Both the position numbers and the translations under genes were made by a program. Positions 17,530 through 26,030 of a stretch of DNA of 64,000 nucleotides are shown here, in pieces (the stretch's first letter is position 1; each line of letters starts with the position of its first letter). Below the pieces are notes generated by a model. That model had not been told where the DNA came from. It did no database searches and saw nothing but the letters and a program-made list of their open reading frames with translations. This DNA comes from Kyrpidia spormannii (GTDB taxonomy: Bacteria; Bacillota; Bacilli; Kyrpidiales; Kyrpidiaceae), in the NCBI RefSeq assembly GCF_002804065.1, contig NZ_CP024955.1:3162001-3226000 (forward strand). The letters run 5' to 3'.

Positions 17530-17573
17530 CGAATGCACGAATCCAAGACGCGGCCAATCGGGCGATAGGGGCA

Positions 17574-17606
17574 AAACGTGCCCGGCCTCATCCCCGAGGA
17601 GCCGGG
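17574..17606 (-). terminator. Hairpin after the diguanylate cyclase gene
   Basis: GCCGGGT/CCCGGC arms around a 14-nt loop are followed by ACGTTTTGC on the minus strand, just after the stop at 17614. Confidence 0.5.
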
Positions 17607-17613
17607 TGAGGCC

Positions 17614-19104
17614 TCACAATGGCTGGAAAACCTCGTCCGGCCAGGCGATCTGCCCCCGGCCCCGGCGTTTTGCTTCATACAACCGCTGGTCTGCAGCCCG
17701 ATAAAGCTCCCGGAATTCATCCCCATCGTCGGGAAAGGCCGCCACCCCGGCGCTCACACCCAGACCCTCAAAAGCCCGGGACAACTCCCCGAGCAGGGCC
17801 GCCAACCGCTTTTGAATCCCCTCGGTCTGAGGACTGCAACGGGCCAAGAGCAGGGCGAACTCGTCCCCCCCAAGGCGCGAGGCAACATCGAAGGGACGGA
17901 CCGCCCGGCGCAGATGGTCGGCCACCACCCGAAGCAGCCGATCGCCCTCTGGGTGACCCTGGGTATCGTTGATCTGTTTAAAATGATCCAAGTCGAGCAA
18001 GACAAACAGAAAGGGCCAGGTGTACCGCCGGCCTTCTGCTACCAGCTCGTCGAGCCGTTCCTGAAGGCCCGTCCGGTTGGCCAGGCCTGTCAGGGGGTCG
18101 GTTTGCGCCCCGGCGATAAGCCGGCGGCGCACCCGGAGCAGCTCCAGGGCTGTGGAGACCTCCTCGGCCAGAGCGCGCAGCACATATTGCTTATTATTGA
18201 AAAAATCAGGTTCGTAGCTCCAGAGGGTGAAGACCCCGGCCAGTTGTCCGTCCACTCTCAACTGCCCGGAGATCCCGCTGCGGAATTGCAGTTGCTCCAG
18301 GATGTCCCGGTACCGTCCCCGGCGCTTTCGATAACTAAAGGGCTCCGACAGCCAGTCCCCCCGGGGCGGGTTCATCCGTATCAGTCGCATCAACAGCGGC
18401 CCCAACTCCTCCTCGTAGCCCGTGAGAAGACCGAACATTTTGAGAGAAGGGCGTTCCTCCTTGTCGTACAGGATGATATAGCCGCCATTGGCGCCGAGGA
18501 CTTGAATCGCGATATCCCCAAACTCTATCATCAATTCCTCCTCGGACTGCACCCGCCCCAGAACTTGAATGGCGGAAATCAGCGTGGACAAGCCCTTTGA
18601 CCGCTCTTCGAGGAGCATCCGGTCCCGCTGGTCTTTGATCATCATGCTGAGGACCGGGGCGAGGATCTCCATCATGTGGCGCATGCGGGGCTGGATGGAT
18701 TTTCCCCGGGTCACGTAAAGGCCGATGACTCCGAACACTTGATGTTCGTAGACGAGAGGCACGGCCAGGGATGTCCCCAGCACGTGGCGCTCGCGCAGTT
18801 CCCGCCAGTGCCGGTCCGACTCCCGGAGAGGATCATACAACACCGTGCGCCGCTCCCGGAACGCCCGGCCGCTGGGCCCCTGGCCCCCGGGGACATCTTC
18901 CCGGGTGCTGAACACCAAGGCCCGGCCGTAATCCGCCGCCCGCCCCCCCACGGCCACCGGAATGAGGTCCGTCTTCTCTTCCATCCAAATCCCAACCAGT
19001 GCCACCCCGAGCAACGCGGCCATTTGATCGACCATGTATTGCAGCCGGACCCTGGAATTTCCAAACCCGATCATCCCTTGCAACACCCTGGCCAGTTTTT
19101 CCAT
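17614..19104 (-). CDS. GAF-GAF-GGDEF diguanylate cyclase
   Basis: This 496-residue soluble protein has a first GAF at about residues 10-165 (LGVALVGIW, SGRAFRERRTVLYD, LAVPLVYEHQVFGVIGLY) and a second GAF at about 185-330. The GGDEF domain sits at about 340-490. The active site is GGDEF, with DLDHFKQINDTQGH as the metal-binding half. RPFD lies exactly five residues before GGDEF, giving an I-site for product inhibition by c-di-GMP. The second GAF probably senses an unknown ligand. The ATG at 19104 (GGGGATGAC upstream) is preferred over one 48 bases earlier. Confidence 0.85.
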   Translation of the reverse strand: MEKLARVLQGMIGFGNSRVRLQYMVDQMAALLGVALVGIWMEEKTDLIPVAVGGRAADYGRALVFSTREDVPGGQGPSGRAFRERRTVLYDPLRESDRHWRELRERHVLGTSLAVPLVYEHQVFGVIGLYVTRGKSIQPRMRHMMEILAPVLSMMIKDQRDRMLLEERSKGLSTLISAIQVLGRVQSEEELMIEFGDIAIQVLGANGGYIILYDKEERPSLKMFGLLTGYEEELGPLLMRLIRMNPPRGDWLSEPFSYRKRRGRYRDILEQLQFRSGISGQLRVDGQLAGVFTLWSYEPDFFNNKQYVLRALAEEVSTALELLRVRRRLIAGAQTDPLTGLANRTGLQERLDELVAEGRRYTWPFLFVLLDLDHFKQINDTQGHPEGDRLLRVVADHLRRAVRPFDVASRLGGDEFALLLARCSPQTEGIQKRLAALLGELSRAFEGLGVSAGVAAFPDDGDEFRELYRAADQRLYEAKRRGRGQIAWPDEVFQPL

Positions 19105-19493
19105 GTCATCCCCGTGATGCGATTCACGGGTTCCCAATCCGCGTGTCTCCAAGCCTGTTCACCCACAAATGGTAGTTTCGCGGCCCCTTTGGCGTACGTA
19201 GCGGTGTATAGGCTGCATCGGATAGATGAGATCTTTGTCGTTTCGGGGATCGTGTTCCGGCGGGCGGATCCACCTGGGGCGGCCGCACGCCACAGACAGC
19301 GCACCATCGAGTCCATCTCAAGCATTATAAACCATTTCTACGGCCAAACAAAAGGGAAGAACGGACAATTTCCGAGGAGTTTTTCTTTGCACAAGTGAAA
19401 AACTGGAGAAAACAATAACCCGGGGGATCGGCTCAGACCATGCCCAAGGCCCCGGAGCTGCACATAGGATCGACGATAAATGTCGAGCACGAA
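19105..19493. other. Intergenic region upstream of the diguanylate cyclase
   Basis: These 389 bp hold no gene I can support. They contain the likely promoter at 19324-19351 and, beyond it, the 3' flank of the Rpn-type gene, where no T-tailed hairpin is obvious. Confidence 0.4.
19324..19351 (-). promoter_or_regulatory. Promoter of the diguanylate cyclase gene
   Basis: On the minus strand a perfect -10 TATAAT (19324-19329) is preceded after 16 bp by TTGTTT (19346-19351). The start codon is about 220 bp downstream, so a long leader is implied. Confidence 0.5.
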
Positions 19494-20423
19494 TTAGGAG
19501 GTGAGATTTCGCTGAATTTCTTCCACTTCGGATTTCGGCAACCCCGTCATTTTAACCACGTATTCCAGCGCAGCGCCGTTCCGGAGCATCCGCTCCGCAA
19601 CCTGCTTCAGCCCTTGGTGCACCCCTTGCTGCAACCCTTGTTGCAACCCTTGTTGCAGCCCTTGTTGCAGCCCTTGTTCTAGCCCTTGTTGCAGCCCTTG
19701 TTCTAGCCCTTCTTTTAGAGCCTTCTCCCGCACTTCCTGTTCCATGTCGTGCAACAGTTCTCTTAACAAATCCGTCATCCCCAACACCTCCTTGAGCCGC
19801 TCTTTTTGCTCACTGGTGAGAACCCGACCGCTAAACCCGAGGATCAAGGCCGCGATATAATTCTGCTCACGGCGATCCGGCAGCTGTTGAATCAGTCCCA
19901 CAATCTCCGAAAAAGCCTCATCCCGGGTCCGCTTCTCAAAACGCATATGAAAAGTAAAAGCCAGCCGCACCCGGTCGGTTTCCGACCACTCATCAACCGC
20001 CAGATGGCGGATGATCGTGTCAAGAGCGCCATCGCCATCCATGCGGTTCAGGTAGACATTCTCGACACGGTATTGGATCGTCCCGGCGTCTAACTCCTCC
20101 ATCGCATACGGAATATCTGCAGTGTACAACACCACAGTTCGAACCTTGCGCCGGTATTTCTCCGCAATCGCCGCATCATAGTGCAAAAACCGGTACAGAT
20201 TCGGTTCTCTGGTGGTTTGGAACTCCAGGTGCAACAACCGCCCATCTTCCAATTCCAACAGGATATCGGCAAAATCTTGCCACACTTCAACCCGAGGCAA
20301 ATCCGCCGCAAGGACCCGGGTGACATAGGCATTGCGAATGCCGATCACTTCCAGAACTTCGTGAGGAACAGCCCCCGCCAAATGGCGCGCCACAATGTCG
20401 TTTGAATTTCGCGCAATGTCCAT
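19494..20423 (-). CDS. Rpn-family PD-(D/E)XK nuclease / putative transposase
   Basis: This 309-residue protein has a PD-(D/E)XK nuclease core in the N-terminal half: VWQDFADILLELEDGR supplies the Asp and LHLEFQTTREPNLY the E-x-Q pair of Rpn (YhgA-like) proteins. DEWSETDRVRLAFTFHMRF and an armadillo-like helical region follow. Near residues 235-270 there is a run of LQQG/LEQG tetrapeptides, then a short helical end. Rpn proteins are recombination-promoting nucleases, often varying in repeat number. It stands alone with no partner. Confidence 0.8.
   Translation of the reverse strand: MDIARNSNDIVARHLAGAVPHEVLEVIGIRNAYVTRVLAADLPRVEVWQDFADILLELEDGRLLHLEFQTTREPNLYRFLHYDAAIAEKYRRKVRTVVLYTADIPYAMEELDAGTIQYRVENVYLNRMDGDGALDTIIRHLAVDEWSETDRVRLAFTFHMRFEKRTRDEAFSEIVGLIQQLPDRREQNYIAALILGFSGRVLTSEQKERLKEVLGMTDLLRELLHDMEQEVREKALKEGLEQGLQQGLEQGLQQGLQQGLQQGLQQGVHQGLKQVAERMLRNGAALEYVVKMTGLPKSEVEEIQRNLTS
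19611..19712 (-). repeat. Tandem 12-bp repeats inside the Rpn gene
   Basis: About eight near-perfect copies of a 12-bp unit (CAACAAGGGTTG-like on the minus strand) encode the (L/E)QQG tetrapeptide run. Because the unit is a multiple of three, copy-number change would alter length without breaking the frame. Confidence 0.8.
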
Positions 20424-20522
20424 GTTTCACCTCGCTATCTTTTATTTTACCGGGTAGAACAGTTGCTGCGCAATCCCATCGCCGGGACGCACTTCAGGAC
20501 GAGGCCTCGCCCCCGTCCCCCC

Positions 20523-20957
20523 TCAACCGCGGGCCACGAAGATCACCCCGGCCAAGATCAGCAGCGTCCCCACCGTCTTCGCCCAGGTGAATGGCTCCCG
20601 AAAGACCGCCATGGACGCCAGGGCGACAAGCACCAGCCCCAGGCTCGTCATCATCGGATACGCCACACTCAGCTGAAACCGCGTCAACGCAAAAGTGTAG
20701 GCTCCGAGGGCCAGCACAAAACTGACGATCCCCGCCAGAAGATACACATTCGTCACCAGGGAAAGCACCGCGCCCACCAGCCCGCCGGATCCCAAGGGGC
20801 TCGCAGCCCCGCCCCCGGCGGCTTGCCCCAGACCCGGGAACGCCCCGGACATCCCCGAAGCGCCGCCCAGGACACCGCCGTGCTGCGCCGCCGCCTTCAT
20901 CAACACATTGGCCAGGGCATTAAACACAATCCCCAGTCCCAAAGCGAGCCATTTCAT
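20523..20957 (-). CDS. Small DMT/EamA-like membrane protein with Gly-rich insert
   Basis: This 144-residue, four-helix protein resembles the EmrE/ArnE group: LALGLGIVFNALANVLMKAA at the N-terminus and LTRFQLSVAYPMMTSLGLVL and FTWAKTVGTLLILAGV near the end. Between helices 1 and 2 lies an unusual insert of about 40 residues rich in Gly, Ala and Ser. The ATG at 20957 is chosen over a start seven codons earlier. It is the last gene of the DprE1/DprE2/GT-C cluster, where it could move a polyprenyl-phosphate sugar across the membrane. Confidence 0.7.
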   Translation of the reverse strand: MKWLALGLGIVFNALANVLMKAAAQHGGVLGGASGMSGAFPGLGQAAGGGAASPLGSGGLVGAVLSLVTNVYLLAGIVSFVLALGAYTFALTRFQLSVAYPMMTSLGLVLVALASMAVFREPFTWAKTVGTLLILAGVIFVARG

Positions 20958-21042
20958 CCGTAACCCCCCAGCCCACAACCCTTATCGGCACCGGCGGCCC
21001 CAAAATCCCGGTCGCTGTCACCGCCGACCCTCCCAGCCCGAA

Positions 21043-21795
21043 CTACAGCGACATCTTCTTAAACACCCGCTCGGGCACCGCCCGCACCCCGGCCATGATC
21101 CAGCGCCAGAATCCGGGCACATACACCACATCCCGCCCTTTCTTGAGCGCCTTCATCACCCCCCGGGCCACCGCTTCGGGGCTCGCCACCAACATCATCC
21201 CTTCCTTCCCGAAGGTCATCGCCGTATCCACGAACCCGGGCTTCACCGTCAGCACCCGCACCCCGGACCTCGCCAAGCGGTTCCTCAGCCCCTGCAGAAA
21301 CAAGGACAAGCCCCCCTTCGCCGCCCCGTACATGTAGTTGCTCTGGCGCCCCCGGTCCCCGGCCACCGACGAAAACACGCACAGCCAACCCCGCCCGCGC
21401 TGTTCCATATGTGCCGCAAACGGGTGGAGGACTGACACGCACGAGACAAAATTCGTCTCCACGATCCGCCGCGCTTCTTCAAAATCCCGCTCGGCCCGCT
21501 TCTGGTCCCCGAGGTACCCGTAGGCCAGCACCACCCCTTCCAACTCCCCGCCAAACTCCCGTACCGCCTCTTCCAGGCACTCCTCAACAAAAGCCGGGTG
21601 GCTCTTCTCATCCAGGGCGTCAAACCGCCGCGCCCGGGCCAGGGTGCCGTACCGGACCCCCAGGTCCGCCGCCAGAGCCTCCAACTCCTCCAGATCTCTT
21701 CCCGCCAAGATCAACCCGTACCCCTCCCGGGCCAACTCCCCGGCCAGGGCCCGGGCGATTCCCGACGTCGCCCCCAGCACCACCGCCGTCTTCAT
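21043..21795 (-). CDS. dprE2: SDR reductase, DprE2-like
   Basis: This 250-residue short-chain dehydrogenase has a cofactor loop GATSGIARALA, the catalytic Ser in FSSVAGDRGRQSN and the Tyr/Lys pair in YMYGAAKGG. Overall it matches DprE2, the NADH-dependent 2'-ketoreductase that completes epimerisation of decaprenyl-phosphoryl ribose to arabinose. Its start overlaps the stop of the DprE1-like oxidase, the same order as in mycobacteria. The family also contains related polyprenyl-sugar epimerases, so the sugar is not certain. Confidence 0.75.
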   Translation of the reverse strand: MKTAVVLGATSGIARALAGELAREGYGLILAGRDLEELEALAADLGVRYGTLARARRFDALDEKSHPAFVEECLEEAVREFGGELEGVVLAYGYLGDQKRAERDFEEARRIVETNFVSCVSVLHPFAAHMEQRGRGWLCVFSSVAGDRGRQSNYMYGAAKGGLSLFLQGLRNRLARSGVRVLTVKPGFVDTAMTFGKEGMMLVASPEAVARGVMKALKKGRDVVYVPGFWRWIMAGVRAVPERVFKKMSL

Positions 21796-23153
21796 TGGAC
21801 TCCCTCCACCACACGCAACCTCCGGGCCAGGGAGGATGAGAACCGGTTTTCCGGATCGATCCGCCCCTTGATCTCCCGAAACTGCCCCAGCCTGGGATAC
21901 ATCGCTTCAAAAATCTCCGGCGCCAACTCCGCGTCCTTCGTCAAATACACCCGCCCGCCCATTCTCAGCACCCACTCGTCCATCTCCCGCAAAAAACCGA
22001 ATAAACCCGCGTCCCGGAATGGGATGTCCAGGGCCAGGGTATACCCCGGGCGGGGGAAAGACAACAGCCCCGGCCCTTCCGCCCCAAAGCGTTTTAACAC
22101 GGCCAAAAAGGACGACCGGCGGTCCTTGGCCAGGCGTTCCAGGAGGGCAATTAACCCTTCCCGACTCGTCTCAAAGGGGAACACCACCTGATACTGCAAA
22201 AACCCCCGCCTGCCGTACAGCCGGTTCCAGTGCAGCACCGAATCCAGAGGATAAAAGAAAGGATCGTAGTGGACCACCACCCCGGGGGTCCCCTTCGACA
22301 CCCGGTAATACAGCGCGTTAAACGCCCGAATCGATGCGTAGTTCAGTGTCACCGACGGAAAATCAAAAGGCACGACGAGCTTTCCCTTTTTCCCGGTCGC
22401 CAGGGGCTCCCCCCTCAGCTTCTCCGGCAGTGCCTCGGCCGGTACGTGATTCCCCCGCATCAGCACGGACCGGCCCAGGGACCGCCCGCCCGCCAAACAG
22501 TCAATCCATGCCACCGAGTACTGGTACTGCTCATCCGTCGCCTCGAACACCTCAAAGGCCTCATCAATATTTCTCGCCTTAAAATAATCCACCCGCAGGT
22601 ATGACGAGGAAATCGGCACCAGCCGCAGCGATGCCCGAAGAATCACCCCGGTCAGCCCCATTCCCCCCACCGTGGCCCAGAACAGGTCGGCGTTCTCCCG
22701 GGGGGTGCAGCGAACGATCTCTCCGTCCGCCGTGAGCAGATCGAAATCCAGGATAAAATTCGAAATCGACCCGTCCTTGTGGTGATTTTTCCCATGGACG
22801 TCCGAAGCGATCGCCCCGCCGAGGGTGACAAATTTGGTGCCCGGCGTCACCGGCAAAAAATACCCACGGGGCACAAACACATCGAGGATCTCCGCAAGAG
22901 ACACCCCGGCCTCGCACCGAAGCACCCCCGCCGCCTCATCAAAGTTGAGAAACCGGTTGCGCCTCGTCTGCAGGATCACCCCGGCCCCCTCGTTCAGCGC
23001 CGCGTCGCCGTACGCCCGCCCGAGCCCCCGGGCGAGGACGCTCCTCTCCTCCCCGGAGACCACCACCTCTTTCAGCGCCCGCAGGGATTCCGGACGGTAC
23101 ACCCGACACCGCTGCACAGGGTACCTTCCCCAGCCCGACAGTGAAACTTCCAC
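21792..23153 (-). CDS. dprE1: FAD oxidase, DprE1-like (polyprenyl-phosphoribose 2'-oxidase)
   Basis: This 453-residue VAO-type flavoenzyme has ARGLGRAYGDAAL as the pyrophosphate loop, LPVTPGTKFVTLGGAIASD followed by VHGKNHH, and LLTADGEIV, all matching mycobacterial DprE1. The C-terminal MYPRLGQFREIKGRIDP and active-site Lys in YLTKDAEL are present. The Cys of GWNICVDFPI that benzothiazinones attack in mycobacteria is Ala here (GYTLALDIPF). The GTG start at 23153 has GGGAGG seven bases upstream. Coupled to the DprE2-like gene, it should begin epimerisation at C2 of a lipid-linked pentose. Confidence 0.8.
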   Translation of the reverse strand: MEVSLSGWGRYPVQRCRVYRPESLRALKEVVVSGEERSVLARGLGRAYGDAALNEGAGVILQTRRNRFLNFDEAAGVLRCEAGVSLAEILDVFVPRGYFLPVTPGTKFVTLGGAIASDVHGKNHHKDGSISNFILDFDLLTADGEIVRCTPRENADLFWATVGGMGLTGVILRASLRLVPISSSYLRVDYFKARNIDEAFEVFEATDEQYQYSVAWIDCLAGGRSLGRSVLMRGNHVPAEALPEKLRGEPLATGKKGKLVVPFDFPSVTLNYASIRAFNALYYRVSKGTPGVVVHYDPFFYPLDSVLHWNRLYGRRGFLQYQVVFPFETSREGLIALLERLAKDRRSSFLAVLKRFGAEGPGLLSFPRPGYTLALDIPFRDAGLFGFLREMDEWVLRMGGRVYLTKDAELAPEIFEAMYPRLGQFREIKGRIDPENRFSSSLARRLRVVEGVQ

Positions 23154-23169
23154 GCAAAGCCCTCCCGTT

Positions 23170-24606
23170 CTAGCCCCGGTCCTCGGCTGTTTTATCAGAA
23201 GCCGCGCGATGCGCCACAAACGCCACCCCGGCGATCCAAAACCCATAGATCGGAAACAGGTACCTCGGCTGCCCCTCGGACGCGAAAATCACGGCGGTCA
23301 CGAAGGCAATCATGAGCACATTCACGCGATGCGCCGCCCCGAGCCGAAGCCCCGCGATCCTTCGCAGCCCCATCGCCAACACGTACACCCAGCCGCCACC
23401 GATCACCACCAGGGCCGCGGCCCGGGCCCCCTGCAACAGCGGCTCCACCCATCGCCGGTCGATCCGCAGCTCGGCCGGAGCCACCGACCAGTCCGCCACA
23501 TCCCCGGCGAGGTTAAAATAACTCACACTCAGCCGGTCGATCCCCAGACGGATAAACCCCAGCGGATGCGCCCGGATCCAGGCCATCCCTTCCTCTTTGG
23601 CCCTGGCCATTGCCACCGCCTCGTCGTACACCCCGTCCGGCCCCAAAACCCGATCGGTCTTAAAAATCGAATTCGGCACCTGCAGCGGATCCAGGTACCA
23701 GCCCCGGTTGGCGTCATTGTTGTTGATGTACAGGACAAAATCTCCGTTGGTGGAGATGGGGATGAACCGGTGAAACACCAGGGCGTTCCGGACCGTCCAC
23801 GGGGCGACGACTGCCGCCGCCGCCGCGCCGCTGACCACCAGCGCCAGGATCGCCCGCCGCCAGGCAGTCCCCACCGTCCATGGCCTGAGCCACCCCCGCG
23901 GCCCTGCCCCTGGGTGTCGAAGCGCCGTCACCGGCGCTCCCCTCTCCTCCCGGGCCCGCAGGTAGTGCAGTGCCCCGTACAACGCCGGCATCACCGCAAA
24001 ATACGGTTTGACCAGGGCGAGCCCCCCCATCAGGGCGCCGAGGGCCGCCATCCCGGCCGGCCTCCGGTCAAAACCCCGAACGTGCAGAGCGGCGATCACC
24101 GTCACCAGAGCCGCCGACAGGGTCTCGGTCCCGAGCACGCTGCTGTACGCCACGGAGGTGGGGAACACTGCGGCAACTCCGGCCGCAAGAAGCCCGGCCC
24201 TCTTTCCTCCGGCCGCCGCCGCCAGGGTGTACACCGCCCAGATCCACAGGCCGTCCAGGGCCACATTGGCCAGCTTCGCCGCCAGGACCGACGGATAAAC
24301 CGCATAAACCGCCGTGAGGAAAAAGGGGTAACCCGGCGGCCGGAAAGCTGTGGGATAATGCACCCCCGTCTTCACATAGGGCGTGTCCATTTTGATGTAA
24401 TCCAGCCCCTCGGGCATCTCATAGCGCCCCTGATGGAGCAGCGACATGGCCAAATCGTGATAATGCAAAAAATCCGAGATGGGCTGGGTGTTCACCGCCC
24501 AGATCCACCCCAGGCGCAGGGCGATCCCGAACAGGAGGATCGCCGCGAGCCAAGGCCTTCCGCCGCGCCCCGGGCCGGGCACCCCGCCCGCCGCCCGGAG
24601 CCTCAT
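23170..24606 (-). CDS. GT-C family membrane glycosyltransferase
   Basis: This 478-residue protein has about 10-12 membrane helices. The first loop has the acidic motif ISDFLHYHDLAMSLL, and TAFRPPGYPFFLTAVYAVYP follows, as in ArnT/PMT-type (GT39/GT83) transferases using polyprenyl-phosphate sugars. VRNALVFHRFIPISTNGDF is the usual segment before the C-terminal half. It lies directly upstream of the DprE1/DprE2-like pair and overlaps the Wzz-like gene by four bases. A role in moving the epimerised pentose onto an envelope glycan is plausible, but the acceptor is unknown. Confidence 0.8.
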   Translation of the reverse strand: MRLRAAGGVPGPGRGGRPWLAAILLFGIALRLGWIWAVNTQPISDFLHYHDLAMSLLHQGRYEMPEGLDYIKMDTPYVKTGVHYPTAFRPPGYPFFLTAVYAVYPSVLAAKLANVALDGLWIWAVYTLAAAAGGKRAGLLAAGVAAVFPTSVAYSSVLGTETLSAALVTVIAALHVRGFDRRPAGMAALGALMGGLALVKPYFAVMPALYGALHYLRAREERGAPVTALRHPGAGPRGWLRPWTVGTAWRRAILALVVSGAAAAAVVAPWTVRNALVFHRFIPISTNGDFVLYINNNDANRGWYLDPLQVPNSIFKTDRVLGPDGVYDEAVAMARAKEEGMAWIRAHPLGFIRLGIDRLSVSYFNLAGDVADWSVAPAELRIDRRWVEPLLQGARAAALVVIGGGWVYVLAMGLRRIAGLRLGAAHRVNVLMIAFVTAVIFASEGQPRYLFPIYGFWIAGVAFVAHRAASDKTAEDRG

Positions 24607-26030
24607 CTCACGCCTGGGCGCTCCAGCCAGCCCGGCATCGCCACTGCACGCGCCCGGGCGAACAAACGGCCCCGAGCCGGCCCGTCGGCATCCCAGAGCA
24701 CGGCGCCCAGCACCCTGGCCCGGGCCAGGTCGAGCAGCCGGGCCGCCTCTTCCACCGCTTCCTTCCGGACCTGCCCCCCGCTCAGAACCACCAGCACCCC
24801 GTCGGCCACGTGACAGAAAATCCGCCCCTCCACCGTGCCCAGCAAAGCCGGTCCTCCGATCACCACCTGATCGTAAACCCGCCGGGCCTCATCCACTAAA
24901 GCAGCAATCTGCTCATCGACCCCGGGGCCGCCCTTTTCCTCCCCGGCGCCCACACAGAGCCTCTCAAGTCCCTCCACGCCGGTGGGCTGCACTTTCGACT
25001 GCCAGTTCGCCGGCATCCCCCCGGATCCGGTCCAATCGATAAACAACGTCCTCCGGCCGGCTTCCGCCTCGACCCGGGCCAGGGATGCCGCCGTCACCCG
25101 GCTGTCAGCGCCGGGCACACAACCCGCCACCGCCAGCACCCGGGGCACACGGTCCCCGGCTGCAAAAGCCACATTGACCCGAAGCGCCCGGTAGATGGAC
25201 CCCGGGTGCGCCCCGTCGGCGGTCCCATCCCCGGAGGCGCCGGCGCCATCCACCGCCGGCGCCGGCCGCCGGACCGCGGACAACACCCGCGCCCCCAAGT
25301 GCCGCTCCACCTCCGGGACCGTGCGCACCATGGGAGTCGTGTACTCCCGGACCAGCGCCGCCCCGGCCCCGAGGATCAGCCCGAGCACCACCGCCACGGT
25401 CACCTTTGCCAAGGAGTGGGACACTGCGGCAGGGGCCTGTTCGACAGCCACCGGCGCACTCACCACACTCAAACTCTGGGGCTGGGGAATGCGCTTCATC
25501 ATCTCCCCGAGCACATCAATGGCCGCCCCGGCCAGGGTCGTCGCCCCCTCTGCAGAGCGGTCCTTCGCCGTGATCGAGAACAGGTGGCCGGACCGGGCCA
25601 CCGACAAAGACGCCCCGTCCGGAAGCGCCCCGGCGCCGACGACACCCCCAGGCGCAGCCCCCGCACCTCCCGAGCCCGCCGTCCCGTCGGCGTACGCCCG
25701 GGCCACCGCCTGTTGAAACGCCTGGCTCTGCATGAGGGCCAAATCACTGCCCAGCACCGCATCCACCGCCTGGGCGGCGTCCGCCGCCGACCCCGCAGCC
25801 ACCCCGGGCCCGCCCGGCCCGGATCCGCCGGCCGCCCCGGGCGTCACCTGCACGTAGATCGCCGCCGTGGCCGTGTATGTAGGCGCGGGGGCCGGCTGCC
25901 CCCGAAAACTCACCCAGGCTCCCAGAACGGCGACCACAGCCGTTACCAGGGCAATCAGCGGGATCTGCCGGCCCAGTGCCCTCAGCAGATCCCTCAGATC
26001 CACCACATCCTCCATCTGCTGCTCGTTCAC
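24603..26030 (-). CDS. Wzz/CpsC chain-length protein fused to a degenerate BY-kinase-like domain
   Basis: This 475-residue protein has VDLRDLLRALGRQIPLIALV (Wzz N-terminal helix) and an extracytoplasmic domain with Gly/Ala-rich insertions. The second helix with the Pro-rich motif is near residue 205. A cytoplasmic domain then resembles bacterial tyrosine kinases but has lost the nucleotide site. The Walker A position reads GCVPGADSRVTAAS with no Gly-Lys-Ser/Thr, and the A' motif is TLFIDWT. There is no C-terminal Tyr cluster. It probably regulates polymer length without kinase activity. It sits between the O-antigen ligase and GT-C genes. Confidence 0.75.
   Translation of the reverse strand: MNEQQMEDVVDLRDLLRALGRQIPLIALVTAVVAVLGAWVSFRGQPAPAPTYTATAAIYVQVTPGAAGGSGPGGPGVAAGSAADAAQAVDAVLGSDLALMQSQAFQQAVARAYADGTAGSGGAGAAPGGVVGAGALPDGASLSVARSGHLFSITAKDRSAEGATTLAGAAIDVLGEMMKRIPQPQSLSVVSAPVAVEQAPAAVSHSLAKVTVAVVLGLILGAGAALVREYTTPMVRTVPEVERHLGARVLSAVRRPAPAVDGAGASGDGTADGAHPGSIYRALRVNVAFAAGDRVPRVLAVAGCVPGADSRVTAASLARVEAEAGRRTLFIDWTGSGGMPANWQSKVQPTGVEGLERLCVGAGEEKGGPGVDEQIAALVDEARRVYDQVVIGGPALLGTVEGRIFCHVADGVLVVLSGGQVRKEAVEEAARLLDLARARVLGAVLWDADGPARGRLFARARAVAMPGWLERPGVR

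Noticed and set aside
19611-19712. Tandem short repeats that might suggest a CRISPR array
   Set aside because: The units are 12 bp, without spacers, and lie in frame inside a protein-coding gene.
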